Of a stretch of DNA of 64,000 nt, positions 26,905 to 35,814 are shown one piece after another (positions within the stretch are counted from its first letter, which is position 1; each line of letters begins with the position of its first letter). The position numbers and the translations under genes are program-made. The stretch is from DASQPR01 sp963797675. Lineage in GTDB: Bacteria > Actinomycetota > Actinomycetes > Mycobacteriales > Micromonosporaceae. Location: positions 682,001-746,000 of the forward strand of contig CAWCQQ010000006.1 of assembly GCA_963797675.1 (NCBI GenBank), in the 5' to 3' direction. The notes beneath the pieces were generated by a model. It saw nothing but the letters and a program-made list of their open reading frames with translations. It was not told the DNA's origin and did no database searches.

Positions 26905-27378
26905 CTACCCCAAGTAGGGGCGGTTGGGGCGGTCACGCCAATGGCTGAGTCGCAGCCGTACTGATTCGTGGATGGGTAGAGCATCGAACTCATCGGGGGC
27001 GACGAACCTGACGTTCGTCGACTCGTCGCTGACCGCGAGCGTCCCGCCGGTGACGCGGCCGATGTAGGCGATCACGAACTCTTGCCGGATCTCACCGTCG
27101 CTGTAGGCGATCACGTGGCCCGGGTCGGCGTAGATGCCGAGTATTCCGGTCAGCTCGACGTCGAGTCCGGTCTCCTCGTGGAGTTCTCGGACTGCTGTTT
27201 GGGCGATCGTTTCGCCCAGCTCCATGACGCCACCGGGAAGCGACCAGTTGCCGGAGTCCGACCGGCGTTGCAGCAGAACATGCCCATACTCGTCGGTCAC
27301 AAGGACGCACGCCCCGGGTACTAACGAATTGGGGGCGGGCGCGGCTGGGTCATGCCAGTAATCGACGCGTCGACTCAT
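26905..27378 (-). CDS. NUDIX hydrolase
   Basis: A 157-residue NUDIX protein. The signature begins at GGVMELGETIAQTAVRELHE and ends ETGL near residues 50-72, a perfect G-x5-E-x7-REUxEExGU match. It is preceded by SLVPGACVLVTDEYGHVLLQ and RRSDSGNWSLP. It hydrolyses a nucleoside-diphosphate-linked compound; the substrate cannot be inferred. Its ATG overlaps the stop of the upstream Xre/DUF5919 regulator by ATGA, so both are made from one transcript. This regulator-NUDIX pairing is a common actinobacterial arrangement and suggests a shared nucleotide-type signal. Confidence 0.93.
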   Translation of the reverse strand: MSRRVDYWHDPAAPAPNSLVPGACVLVTDEYGHVLLQRRSDSGNWSLPGGVMELGETIAQTAVRELHEETGLDVELTGILGIYADPGHVIAYSDGEIRQEFVIAYIGRVTGGTLAVSDESTNVRFVAPDEFDALPIHESVRLRLSHWRDRPNRPYLG

Positions 27379-28121
27379 GCCCCATCCTTACCCACAACGT
27401 GCGCCGTGTCCCACACCTGCTGGAACTGTTCGGCGAACGATTCGAAGATGCCATGCGGCGAGAGTCTCCGCAGGTGTAGGGCTGGATGTTGATAGCCGTG
27501 TGCACGGAACAGGTGCGGGGTGACGATCATCTGATCGTCGAACCGGAACAGGCTGTTGTAGAGGTGGACGGAGTGTAGACCGACGGTCGCGTTCGACGTG
27601 TCGGCTAATTCGCGCAGCCACATCAGAGATAGCCGGATACGACCGGGGAGCGTGCCGCCGAGTTGTTCCAGCTGGTCCCGTTCGGCGACGTGGCCACAGT
27701 CAGGGTCGGCAAGGGCAATACGGACGCGTAGACCGCCAGCGCATCGATCGACCAGCGTCTCGACGGTTTGCGGGCTGCTCTCCATGATGAACGGGAAGGC
27801 GTAGCCGAGCATGTCGACCTGGTTGCGCGCGTTAGTGAGCAGACCGCTCCACAGCTGTAGCGGTACGTCTGCCCGGTGCGCCCAGGCTCCGATGACCTCG
27901 CTCGTCGCCGCCGATCCGGGCGACTGATCCGGGCGGCTGGCAGGCCACAGGATGGCCTCATCCTCGCCAAGGCGTTGAGCAATCACGATTCTGGTTCGCT
28001 GGTGGGGAACGCGACCGTCGAGCCATCGGCTGACCGTCTTGGCATCGACTCCCACATCGCCGGCGAGTCCGGCAGTGTCGACACCTGCCCGCAGCATCGC
28101 GGTTCGCAGCCGGTCATTCAT
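27375..28121 (-). CDS. Xre-family regulator with DUF5919-like C-terminal domain
   Basis: A 248-residue protein. Residues 1-55 form a helix-turn-helix (MNDRLRTAMLRAGVDTAGLA, DVGVDAKTVSRWLDGRVPHQ). The C-terminal 180 residues (VDMLGYAFPFIMESSPQTVE, VRIALADPDCGHVAERDQLE, VGLHSVHLYNSLFRFDDQMI) resemble DUF5919, a domain reminiscent of half a phospholipase-D fold. The ATG at 28121 is chosen because it starts the HTH; the frame is open further upstream but reads through the presumed promoter. It is co-translated with the NUDIX hydrolase. Tandem 12-base repeats about 40 bases upstream are probable binding sites. Confidence 0.85.
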   Translation of the reverse strand: MNDRLRTAMLRAGVDTAGLAGDVGVDAKTVSRWLDGRVPHQRTRIVIAQRLGEDEAILWPASRPDQSPGSAATSEVIGAWAHRADVPLQLWSGLLTNARNQVDMLGYAFPFIMESSPQTVETLVDRCAGGLRVRIALADPDCGHVAERDQLEQLGGTLPGRIRLSLMWLRELADTSNATVGLHSVHLYNSLFRFDDQMIVTPHLFRAHGYQHPALHLRRLSPHGIFESFAEQFQQVWDTAHVVGKDGA

Positions 28122-28161
28122 AGAGCCAGTATCGGACACTGATGGGCGTTTAGGGCTCTGC

Positions 28162-28184
28162 AAAACGTCCCATAAAACGTCCCA
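28162..28184. promoter_or_regulatory. Tandem direct repeats upstream of the Xre/DUF5919 gene
   Basis: AAAACGTCCCA occurs twice in a row with a 12-base period (28162-28172 and 28174-28184). On the coding strand this reads TGGGACGTTTT twice. Its position 40-65 bases upstream of the regulator start suggests an operator for autoregulation. The assignment is inference. Confidence 0.6.
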
Positions 28185-28322
28185 CACGGTGTTCAGGTGT
28201 CCCGCCCGAGTGCCTACGTTCGTCATGGGGTAGGTGGCGTACATCGATGTCGTTGTGAGATCGAGTCACATATCCAGCGACGGCTTTCATGGTTCGCGAG
28301 GTCCGGTCTCCGGGCTGTGAAA

Positions 28323-28543
28323 CGCCACAACGGAGGCGGGTGATCAGGTGGACCCGAGCACGGATGCGGCCGATCAATTCGAAGCAGCCATTCGAGATCA
28401 TGACGTCGACGAGAACGGCGACTGTGCCGCTTGCCGACGAGCAGGCGTGATCGTCGAGTACCCGTGTCGTGTCCGCCTGGTCATCGAGCTGGTCTCCGAT
28501 CAACTGCCGTGTCGTCACACGCGGCACAGCGCCACAACGGAGG
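28323..28543 (+). repeat. Duplicated leader sequence before two small genes
   Basis: CGCCACAACGGAGG appears exactly at 28323-28336 and again at 28530-28543. Each copy lies 11-12 bases before the start codon of one of two consecutive small genes and carries GGAGG. It is either a duplicated ribosome-binding leader or a trace of gene duplication. Confidence 0.7.
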
Positions 28544-28563
28544 AAAACATCATCCATGGCTGA
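28348..28563 (+). CDS. Small hypothetical protein preceding a DUF397 gene
   Basis: A 71-residue frame from a GTG. It starts acidic (MDPSTDAADQFEAAIRDHDV), then carries DENGDCAACRRAG and EYPCRVRLVIELV. The Cys-x-x-Cys and later Cys residues could bind a metal. It overlaps the following DUF397 gene by 8 bases and has a duplicated GGAGG leader. Similar small proteins accompany DUF397 genes in actinobacteria. Function unknown. Confidence 0.55.
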   Translation: MDPSTDAADQFEAAIRDHDVDENGDCAACRRAGVIVEYPCRVRLVIELVSDQLPCRHTRHSATTEENIIHG

Positions 28564-28759
28564 CACCGACAGTAACGAAGGCTGGCGCAAGTCCAGCTTC
28601 AGCGACAACAGCGGTGGCAACTGCGTCGAAGTCAAATCTACCGGCGGCGTGTTCGCCGTCCGGGACACGAAGAGCCAGGAGAGTCCAATCCTGCTGTTCT
28701 CGGCAACCGAATGGCTGGCGTTCACGCAAGGAGTGCGCGCAGGCGAATTCGACGAGTAA
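28556..28759 (+). CDS. DUF397-domain protein
   Basis: A 67-residue protein that is nearly all DUF397: GWRKSSFSDNSGGNCVEV, then VFAVRDTKSQESPILLFSAT and EWLAFTQGVRAGEFDE. The WRKSSxS and NCVEV signatures and the closing E-W-x-A-F are diagnostic. DUF397 proteins usually act with Xre-type regulators as BldB/AbaA-like small regulatory pairs. The ATG at 28556 begins the domain; the frame is open further upstream. The Xre/DUF5919 gene on the opposite strand is not the usual partner, which may be elsewhere. Confidence 0.9.
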   Translation: MADTDSNEGWRKSSFSDNSGGNCVEVKSTGGVFAVRDTKSQESPILLFSATEWLAFTQGVRAGEFDE

Positions 28760-29046
28760 GCCAGCGCGGAGGACGATGCCATCTGGTGCGCGGGAGGCTG
28801 GCTCGGCGGAGATTGCCGGTGGTGCCGAGCGGTTGGCTCGGAGAGGTGCCGTTGCCGAGTCAGCCGGACCGGCTCGATGCAGATCGGCGACCTGCTCTGG
28901 CCCGCCGACTGGTCGACTGCGGTGTTCGCCGAGCCGATGGGGCAACGGATACCGAGTGTTCACTTGATGATCGGCTTCCGTTCGTTGCGTAGCCAGGGCT
29001 GGAACCTAGATTCCGCGTATTAACACCGGCCCCGAGAGGAACCCCT

Positions 29047-30225
29047 GTGTCATTCCGCATTCGCAAGCTCCGGCTGATCGCGACCGGTGTCGCCGTCGTC
29101 GCGGTCGTGGCGATCGCCGGTGCCGGTAGCGCGGCCGCGCCGAAACCCGGCAACGACTGGCCCTACGACAGCGCCCGCGGCCAGCAGTACACGCTGGCCG
29201 CGGTGGGTGACATCGCCTGTGAGCCCGACGACCCCGACAACGCCGCCAACCCCGCCGCGCTCAAGTGCGGCAGCCCGAGCCTGGGCGGGTACGACGCCGA
29301 GTACGCGACCGCACAACAGGCGGTCAGCTTCCACCCCGACGCTGTGGCCCTGCTCGGCGACGAGCAGTACGAGGTCGGCAAGCTCAGCGACTTCGAGGGC
29401 TCCTTCGAGCAGGCATGGGGTGGTCTGAAGTATCTCGAGCGTCCGGCGCCGGGCAACCACGAGTACTACGGCTACGCCAAGAAGGGCGACAACGAGCCCG
29501 CGCAGGACGGCAGCGGCTACTTCGGCTACTTCAACGGTCACGACCAGAGCGGCACGCCGAACAGCCAGGGCCAGGCCGGTGACGACACCGACGCCGACCA
29601 GGGCTGGTACTCCTACAACCTCGGCAACTGGCACGTGATCTCGTTGAACGTCGAGTGCAACTCGGATGCGTTCAACAACGACTGCTCGACCACCGATGGC
29701 GGACTACTCGCCCAGGAGACGCAGTGGCTGGCCAGCGACTTGAAGCACAACGACGCGCCCTGCACGATTGCCTACTGGCACCAGCCGACCTTCAGTGCCA
29801 CGACCGATTCGACCGCGACCGTCCCGGCCTCCGCGCCGGGTGCCGGCGGCCAGGAGGGTGGCGTGGCCGACGCCTGGTGGCAGCTGCTCTACGACAACCA
29901 CGCCACGCTGGTGCTCAACGGTCACGAACACGCATACGCCCGGCTGCGTCCGATGGACCCGGCCGGCAACTACGACCCGAAACACGGCATCCCGGAGATC
30001 ATCATCGGCACCGGTGGTGAAGCACTGGACACCCTGGCCGTATCCAACGGAGTCTATGCAAACCCGAACGTCGTCACCGCCTACGACCAGGGCTACGGCG
30101 TCATGAACCTGACGCTCAAGCCGAACGGCTACTCGTTCACGTACAAGCCCGCGCTGGCCGGTGCCGGCTTCGGCCCGACAGCGCTGGACTACAGCGACGC
30201 GGGCTCGGGCCGCTGCCACGGCTGA
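29047..30225 (+). CDS. Secreted metallophosphoesterase
   Basis: A 392-residue exported phosphoesterase. The GTG start has AGAGGAA upstream and opens a signal peptide (LRLIATGVAVVAVVAIAGAG, cleavage near SAAA). All calcineurin-like metal motifs are present: AAVGDIAC, ALLGDEQYEVG, PGNHEYYG, IAYWHQPTF and LNGHEHAY. The mature part is acidic and Asn/Gln-rich, as expected for an extracellular protein. It is monocistronic and ends in a strong terminator. The substrate may be phosphate esters or nucleotides in the medium; no phosphate-regulation site was identified. Confidence 0.93.
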   Translation: MSFRIRKLRLIATGVAVVAVVAIAGAGSAAAPKPGNDWPYDSARGQQYTLAAVGDIACEPDDPDNAANPAALKCGSPSLGGYDAEYATAQQAVSFHPDAVALLGDEQYEVGKLSDFEGSFEQAWGGLKYLERPAPGNHEYYGYAKKGDNEPAQDGSGYFGYFNGHDQSGTPNSQGQAGDDTDADQGWYSYNLGNWHVISLNVECNSDAFNNDCSTTDGGLLAQETQWLASDLKHNDAPCTIAYWHQPTFSATTDSTATVPASAPGAGGQEGGVADAWWQLLYDNHATLVLNGHEHAYARLRPMDPAGNYDPKHGIPEIIIGTGGEALDTLAVSNGVYANPNVVTAYDQGYGVMNLTLKPNGYSFTYKPALAGAGFGPTALDYSDAGSGRCHG

Positions 30226-30232
30226 TCGTCGG

Positions 30233-30275
30233 CACCGAGGGGGCACGGTCCGACATGGACCGTGCCCCCTCGGTG
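30233..30275 (+). terminator. Strong intrinsic-type terminator hairpin
   Basis: A perfect 19-bp stem (CACCGAGGGGGCACGGTCC and its complement) with a GACAT loop lies 7 bases after the phosphoesterase stop and is followed by TTTGG. Confidence 0.88.
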
Positions 30276-30517
30276 TTTGGCAATTACGTTTGCCGTGATG
30301 GCCCTTGACCAGCGCAGCGGGACTATGAATCGCACGGTGGGTCGACGGCATGGGACGCGTGCGCACTCGGGTTCGCCCTCGGCTGGTTGTCGACGACGAC
30401 TGCTCGCTATGTCTACCCCCTCCGTTGACGTGGACGGCAGCGTCGTAGACCGGGCAGGACACCGGCTCCCATCCGACCGCCTGACAGTCCGACGCGGGAT
30501 GAGCGTGTCGGGCCGGC

Positions 30518-31183
30518 TTACGCCGCACTGACCAGGCCGGCGTCGTAGGCGGCGATGACGAGTTGCGCGCGGTCGCGGGCGCCGAGCTTCGCCAGCAGCC
30601 GTCCGACGTGGGTCTTGGCGGTGGAGAGGCTGATGTGCAGGCGGTCGGAGATCTCGGTGTTGGACAGGCCGAGTCCGATCAGGGTGAGGACGTCGCGTTC
30701 CCGGTCGGTTATCGCATCCAATGCGGACGCGGGGCGCTGGGCGCGGCTGGGGGTCGGCGGGTGAACTCCTCGATCAGTCGTCGGGTGACCGTCGGGGCGA
30801 GCAGCGCGTCGCCGGCCGCGACGATCCGGATCGCGGCCAGCAGATCGGCCGGCGGGGTGTCTTTCAGGAGGAAGCCGCTGGCGCCGGCGCGGAGCGCCGC
30901 GAAGACGTACTCGTCGGTGTCGAAGGTGGTCAGGATCAGAACCCGTACGGCGGTGGTCGACGCCGTGGAGGTGATGTGGCGGGTGGCTTCGATGCCGTCC
31001 ATGCCGGGCATCCGGATGTCCATGAGCACGACGTCGGGATGTTCGCGGCGGGCGAGTTCGACGGCTTCGGTCCCCGTCGCCGCCTCGCCGACGGTCGATC
31101 AGGTCGGGTGCGGTGTCGACCAGGAGGCGGAAGCTGCCGCGGACGAGCGCCTGGTCGTCGGCGACGAGGACGCGGATGGTCAT
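30518..31183 (-). pseudogene. NarL/LuxR-family response regulator, two frameshifts
   Basis: The protein would be about 221 residues. The start is MTIRVLVADDQALVRGSFRL. The centre, VLMDIRMPGMDGIEATRHIT and GASGFLLKDTPPADLLAAIR, is in a second frame. The C-terminal helix-turn-helix, AITDRERDVLTLIGLGLSNT and HISLSTAKTHVGRLLAKLGA, returns to the first frame. Breaks fall near 31100 and 30745 and cancel each other. All receiver residues (DD, D, T, K) are present, so function would be normal if corrected. Its ATG overlaps the stop of the upstream kinase by ATGA. Confidence 0.82.
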
Positions 31184-32401
31184 GCGGGACTCTCGGCGAG
31201 CGGGAATCGTGCGGTGACCTGGAAGCCGTGGCCGGGCAAGGGTGCGGCGTGGAACTGCGCCGCCGTACATGCCCACGCGTTCGCGCATGCCGACGATACC
31301 GTGGCGATCCGCTGGTCTCGGCCGCTGTCCGCCGTGGCCGGTGCCGCCGTCGGTAACGTCCAGCGTCAGTGCATCCGGACGGTAGGTGATGGTCACCCGG
31401 CAGCGGTCAGTGGCGGCGTGTTTGATCACATTGGTGATCGCTTCCTGGATCACCCGGTAGGCGGCCAGATCAAGTCCGGCGGTCAGCGTGTCGGGCTCGC
31501 CGCGGACGTCGAGGTCGACCTGCACGCCGGCGTGGGCCGTTTGCTCGATCAGGCCGCCGAGGTCTGCCAGTCCCGGTTCGGGCACCAGGTCGCGTCCGGT
31601 CCGTCGGTGGGGATCGCGGCGCCGTCGGTACGAAGCACCCCGAGCAGGGCGCGCATCTCGTGCAATGCCTCGCGGCTGGTCTGTTCGATCGACGACAGTG
31701 CGCGGGACGCCTCCTGCGGGTTGTCGTTGATCACATAGTTGGCGACGCCGGCTTGTACGGCGATCAGGCTCATCGAGTGGGCGACGATGTCGTGGAGTTC
31801 GCGGGCGATGTCCAGTCGTTGTTCGCTGATAGCCCGGCGGGCTTCGGCCAGCTCTTCGCGGGCCTGACGCTGCGCCTGCTGGCGTAGATTGGCGGCGTAC
31901 GCACGCTGTTGGCGCACCGCGTACCCGGCCATCCAGGTGATCGTGATCAGCAGCCCGCTGAATCAGCAGGGCGCCGGCCGCGTTGCGAACCGGTGCCGTG
32001 TGCTGGGTGCGGCTATCGAGGGCGACGAGCCCGGCGGTCAGGGCCAGCCAGCGTGCCGCCGAGCCACCACAGCGCCTCCCGGCGGGCAACCGCAGCGGTA
32101 TCAGGTACATCACGAAAGCCACCGCGAGCGCGGGTTGCGGGTTGGCGCCCAGCATCGTGGCTACGGCCTGGCCCACGACGACGAGCACGAGAGTCGTTCG
32201 CGGCCATCGCCGTCGTGCCGCCGCGGGCAACACCGCAACCGTCAGGACAGAGGCGGCGACCCAACGCGGGCCGTCGATCTTGGCCAGGTCCCGCCACACC
32301 ACGACGTAGACGAGCGCCATCAGCACGGTCGCCACGCAGTCGATCACGACCCAGTGTCCGGGTCGGAGCCGTTTGTGCAGCGGCGGGCTCAGCGGGTCCA
32401 T
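31180..32401 (-). pseudogene. NarL-type sensor histidine kinase (HisKA_3), three frameshifts
   Basis: The N-terminal half has four or so membrane helices (VVIDCVATVLMALVYVVVWR, VAASVLTVAVLPA, TLVLVVVGQAVATMLG). The HisKA_3 dimerisation motif is RLDIARELHDIVAHSMSLIA, with the phosphoacceptor His. The ATPase domain has YRVIQEAITNVIKHAATD and GIVGMRERVGMYGG. Segments lie in three frames, with breaks near 31960, 31585 and 31290. About 407 residues when corrected. It is divergent from an ABC exporter, the usual arrangement for NarL-type systems that control a neighbouring drug or peptide exporter. Confidence 0.8.
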
Positions 32402-32434
32402 GCCCACGACCGTATCGCCGCAGGTGCCCGGTCC

Positions 32435-32477
32435 GCGTCGTACCAGGGACCGACCTGGCGGCGTCGTACCTGGGTCC
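32435..32477. promoter_or_regulatory. Direct repeats between kinase and ABC exporter genes
   Basis: GCGTCGTACC[A/T]GGG[A/T]CC occurs at 32435-32451 and 32461-32477, two mismatches apart and 26 bases centre to centre. It lies in the divergent interval and is a plausible binding site for the neighbouring NarL-type regulator. Confidence 0.5.
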
Positions 32478-32597
32478 ATCGACGACACCGACAATCGGGT
32501 CCGTGGCCTGACGTCATCGCAGCCCGTCACCGGGCGCATCGTGGCAACGACGGACGACCCGACGAACGGAGTGACGACATGATCGAGGAGATCGACC

Positions 32598-33492
32598 ATG
32601 ACCGCGGTGCTGGAGGCCCACGGGCTGGGCATGCGCTACCGCAGTCCGTGGGCGCTGGCCGACTGCACTCTGTCGATCCCGGCCGGGCGTGTGGTGGGCC
32701 TGGTCGGCCCGAACGGCGCCGGAAAGTCCACGCTGTTGAACCTGGCGGTCGGTCTTCTGCCGCCAACCACCGGCCACATCCAGGTACTCGGCGGCCGGCC
32801 GGCGGCCAGCCCGGCACAACTCGCCCGGGTCGGGTTCGTCGCCCAGGACCGCCGACCTACGCCGTCGATGTCGATCGCCGATCACCTCCGGCTACGGCAG
32901 CGCACCTCAACCCGGCTGGGACGCCGCGTACGCGGAACACCGCATCGAGCAGCATGGGCTGGACCCACGCCAGCGGGCCGGGAAACTCTCCGGCGGCCAA
33001 CGCGCCCAGCTGGCCCTCACGCTGGCCCTCGCCAAACGTCCGGAGCTCCTGGTCCTGGACGAGCCGGTCGCCAGCCTCGACCCGCTCGCCCGCCGCGAGT
33101 TTCTGCAGGACCTTGCCGACGGCGGTCGCCGAACACCAGCTCAGCGTCGTGCTGTCCTCACACCTCGTCGGCGACCTGGAAAGGGTCTGCGACTACCTGA
33201 TCGTTCTCACCGACGCCCACGTCCAGATCGCCGGGACATCACCGATATGCTCGCCACCCACCACCTGCTCACCGGTCCCCGGCACCCCCGGCCTCGTTGC
33301 CGGTCGACGGGGAGGTCATCTCCGCCAGCGATACCGGCACCCAGACCACGCTGCTGGTACGCACCGACCAGCGCGATCGACGCATCCGGCTGGAACGTAG
33401 CACCGGTCGGGCTGGAAGACGTGGTCCTGGCCTACATGAGCCGCGCCGCCGTAGCACAACCTCGCCGCCCCCAAGCGGAGGCACAGACATGA
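32598..33492 (+). pseudogene. ABC transporter ATP-binding protein, multiple frameshifts
   Basis: ATG 32598 has GGAG upstream. The N-terminal 110 residues are intact (LSIPAGRVVGLVGPNGAGKS with Walker A, VGFVAQDRRPTPSMSIADHL). The signature KLSGGQRAQLALTLALAKRP and Walker B ELLVLDEPVASLDPLARREF are in a second frame. HQLSVVLSSHLVGDLERVCD is in a third, and the C-terminal VAPVGLEDVVLAYMSRAAVA in yet another. At least four breaks fall between 32910 and 33400. It would pair with the permease that follows. The density of breaks suggests either true decay or a poorly resolved sequence stretch. Confidence 0.75.
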
Positions 33493-34530
33493 TCTGGCTG
33501 ACCTGGCGCCAGTTCCGCACCCAGACCATCGTTGCCGTCGGAGCCCTCGCCGCGCTCGCCATCGGCTACGCGGTCACCGGTCCGCACCTGGCCCACCTCT
33601 ACGCCACCAGCGGCATCCCCACCTGCGCCGCCCAGGGCACGTGCGACACGTTGCGCACCACCTTCGTCAAGCAGGTCACCGCCGATCCCACCTACATCGC
33701 GCTGTACTTCCTCGGCCTCGCCATGCTCTACCTCATGCCCCTGTCATCGTCGGCATGTTCTGGGGCGCGCCACTGATCGCCCGGGAACTGGAAGCCGGCA
33801 CGCTGCGAATGACCTTCACCCAGAGCGTCACCCGCACCCGCTGGACCACGTCAAGGTCGGGCTCATCGGCCTGGCCACCGCGAGCACTCGCCGGGCTACT
33901 CAGCCTCACCGTCACCTGGTGGGCCGGGCCCATCGACCGCGCCGACGCACTGCCGGGCGTCGGCCAGGCACTACCCAATCGGTTCGTACCTTGATCTTCG
34001 CGCTCGTGACATCGTACCGATCGGATACGCCGTCTTCGCGTTCACCCTCGGGTCACCGCCGGAGTGCTGATCCGACGCACGGTGGCGGCCATGGCATTGA
34101 CCCTCGTCGCGGTCGCGGCGATCCAAATCGTCATGCCCACGGCGGTCCGGCCGCACCTGATTCCGCCCGCTCACACCATCACCGCGTTCGACCCGCAGAA
34201 TATCCAACGGATCGTCATTCAAGGCGACACCTACATGACGGTGTCCGCGCCGGTGAACATCCCCGGCGCGTGGATCATCGCCAATCAGACGATCACCCCA
34301 GCCGGGCGAGCCATTCACCGGGCCGCCGCCCACTGCCTGTCTGACCCCCACCGACTCCGAACAGCCCTGCTACGCGGCGTTCAGCGACTTGATCTCCGCC
34401 AACGGGTGACGTACCAGCCCGCCGACCGCTACTGGACATTCCAGTGGCTCGAAACAGCGATCCTGCTCGTCCTCGCCGGTGCCCTCGCCGCTGGGTGACC
34501 TGGCGGATCCGACGGCTACGCCTGTCATGA
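33489..34530 (+). pseudogene. ABC transporter permease, multiple frameshifts
   Basis: The start MIWLTWRQFRTQTIVAVGAL is typical of ABC-2 type permeases paired with this class of ATPase, and its ATG overlaps the ATPase stop. Recognisable pieces follow in different frames: VGMFWGAPLIARELEAGTLR, FTQSVTRTRW, LAGLLSLTVTWWAGPIDRAD, then a long stretch from VAAMALTLVAVAAIQIVMPT to FQWLETAILLVLAGALA. A final shift gives VTWRIRRLRLS with a stop at 34528-34530. At least five breaks in 1 kb. In intact form it would export a hydrophobic or peptide substrate. Confidence 0.72.
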
Positions 34531-34614
34531 GTTTCAGCATGTGCCGTCAGCTGGGCGGGGGAGCGGTCTCGCCGCTCGACCACAGGCCGGGCCAAATACG
34601 ACGTCTGGAATGCG

Positions 34615-35814
34615 CTATTGAGGAACGGCCACGGTGTCGTCGCGCCGTGGGAGGCGGACCGTGATGTCCAGTCCACCAGTGGGCACGGCAGTTGCATGCA
34701 CGGTGCCACCGTGTACGGCGGCGATGGATGACACGAGGGTGAGACCGAGTCCGAAACCGTCGTGGCGGATGCGGTCGTTGAGCCGGGTGAACGGCAGGAA
34801 CAGGGGTTCAACCATGTCGGCCGAGATCACCGCTCCGGTGTTGACCACGCGCAAGACGGACGTCGCGTCGTCGGCGCTCGTCGAGATCTCGACGGTGCCA
34901 CCGGCGATGTTGTAGCGCTCGGCGTTGTCGAGCAGGTTGGTGACGAGCCGTTCGAGCAGCACCGCATCGCCGGTCACGAGGGCTCGGTCGAGCGTGGCGA
35001 TCGTGGTGATGCCGTCGGCGGTGCGTCCGTCGAGTGCGTCCTCGGCGACGGTGGCGAGATTCAGCGGGTCGGTCAGCGTACGTGTGTGATCGGTGCGCGC
35101 GAGTACCAGCAGTGCGTCGATGAGCCGCTTGGCGTGATCGACGGCCTCGCGGATTTCGGTGGCCATCGACACCAGTTCGTCGTGCGTCGGCGCCGGCTTG
35201 GCGAGCACGACGTCGATCGCGGTGCGCATGACGGTCAGAGGCGTGCGCAGCTCATGGCCTGCGTTGGCGATGAACTGCCGCTGGCTGGTGAACGCGCGGT
35301 CGAGCCGTTCGAGCATGGTGTCAAAGGTGTCGGCGAGCTCCCGCAGCTCGTCGCGCGGCCCTTGCAGGGCGATGCGCTGGGACAGATTCTGTTCACTCGC
35401 CGCGCGTGCAGCCGCGATCAGCCGGTGCACCGGCCGCAGGATGCGTCCGGCGGCGATCCAGCCCGCGAGCGCGGCGAGCAGAGTGAGGTCTTCCAGACTC
35501 AGCAGCGAGTAGGTCAGCAGGTGGGCGAGTGTCGTGCCACGCTGTGCGGAGGCGCCGGCCTGGACACCGTTGGCATACACGGCGGCGCACTTGTCCGTGG
35601 CCTTGACGCTCGAGTCGCTCCCCGCGGCCTGCGCCGCCGCGACGCACTCATCGATCGCCTGCTGGACCGAAGCTGGAACCTTGGGGGTCGTCGTGGTGCG
35701 CAAGGCGTGCGCGACGAGCAGGTAGGTGACCACGACCAGTGCGGCGCCGCCGAGGGCGAACAGTGATGTGTAGAGCAGCGTCAGCCGCGACCGGGCGCTG
35801 ATGTGGCGGCTCAC
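34615..35814 (-). CDS. OmpR-type sensor histidine kinase (HAMP, HisKA, HATPase)
   Basis: A 399-residue membrane sensor kinase. TM1 is LTLLYTSLFALGGAALVVVT, followed by an extracytoplasmic loop of about 90 residues with two Cys (DECVAA, DKCAA). TM2 precedes a HAMP domain (RILRPVHRLIAAARAASEQN). The H box is FIANAGHELRTPLTVMRTAI, the N box LVTNLLDNAERYN, and the G boxes include HDGFGLGLTLVSSIAAVHGG. The GTG start overlaps the response regulator's stop by GTGA. It is divergent from the lipoprotein/MacB-like module, which it probably controls. Confidence 0.9.
   Translation of the reverse strand: MSRHISARSRLTLLYTSLFALGGAALVVVTYLLVAHALRTTTTPKVPASVQQAIDECVAAAQAAGSDSSVKATDKCAAVYANGVQAGASAQRGTTLAHLLTYSLLSLEDLTLLAALAGWIAAGRILRPVHRLIAAARAASEQNLSQRIALQGPRDELRELADTFDTMLERLDRAFTSQRQFIANAGHELRTPLTVMRTAIDVVLAKPAPTHDELVSMATEIREAVDHAKRLIDALLVLARTDHTRTLTDPLNLATVAEDALDGRTADGITTIATLDRALVTGDAVLLERLVTNLLDNAERYNIAGGTVEISTSADDATSVLRVVNTGAVISADMVEPLFLPFTRLNDRIRHDGFGLGLTLVSSIAAVHGGTVHATAVPTGGLDITVRLPRRDDTVAVPQ

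Noticed and set aside
28877..29023. A 48-codon frame beginning MQIGDLLWPADW
   Set aside because: Plausible composition, but no ribosome binding site or family and it runs into the promoter region of the phosphoesterase gene.
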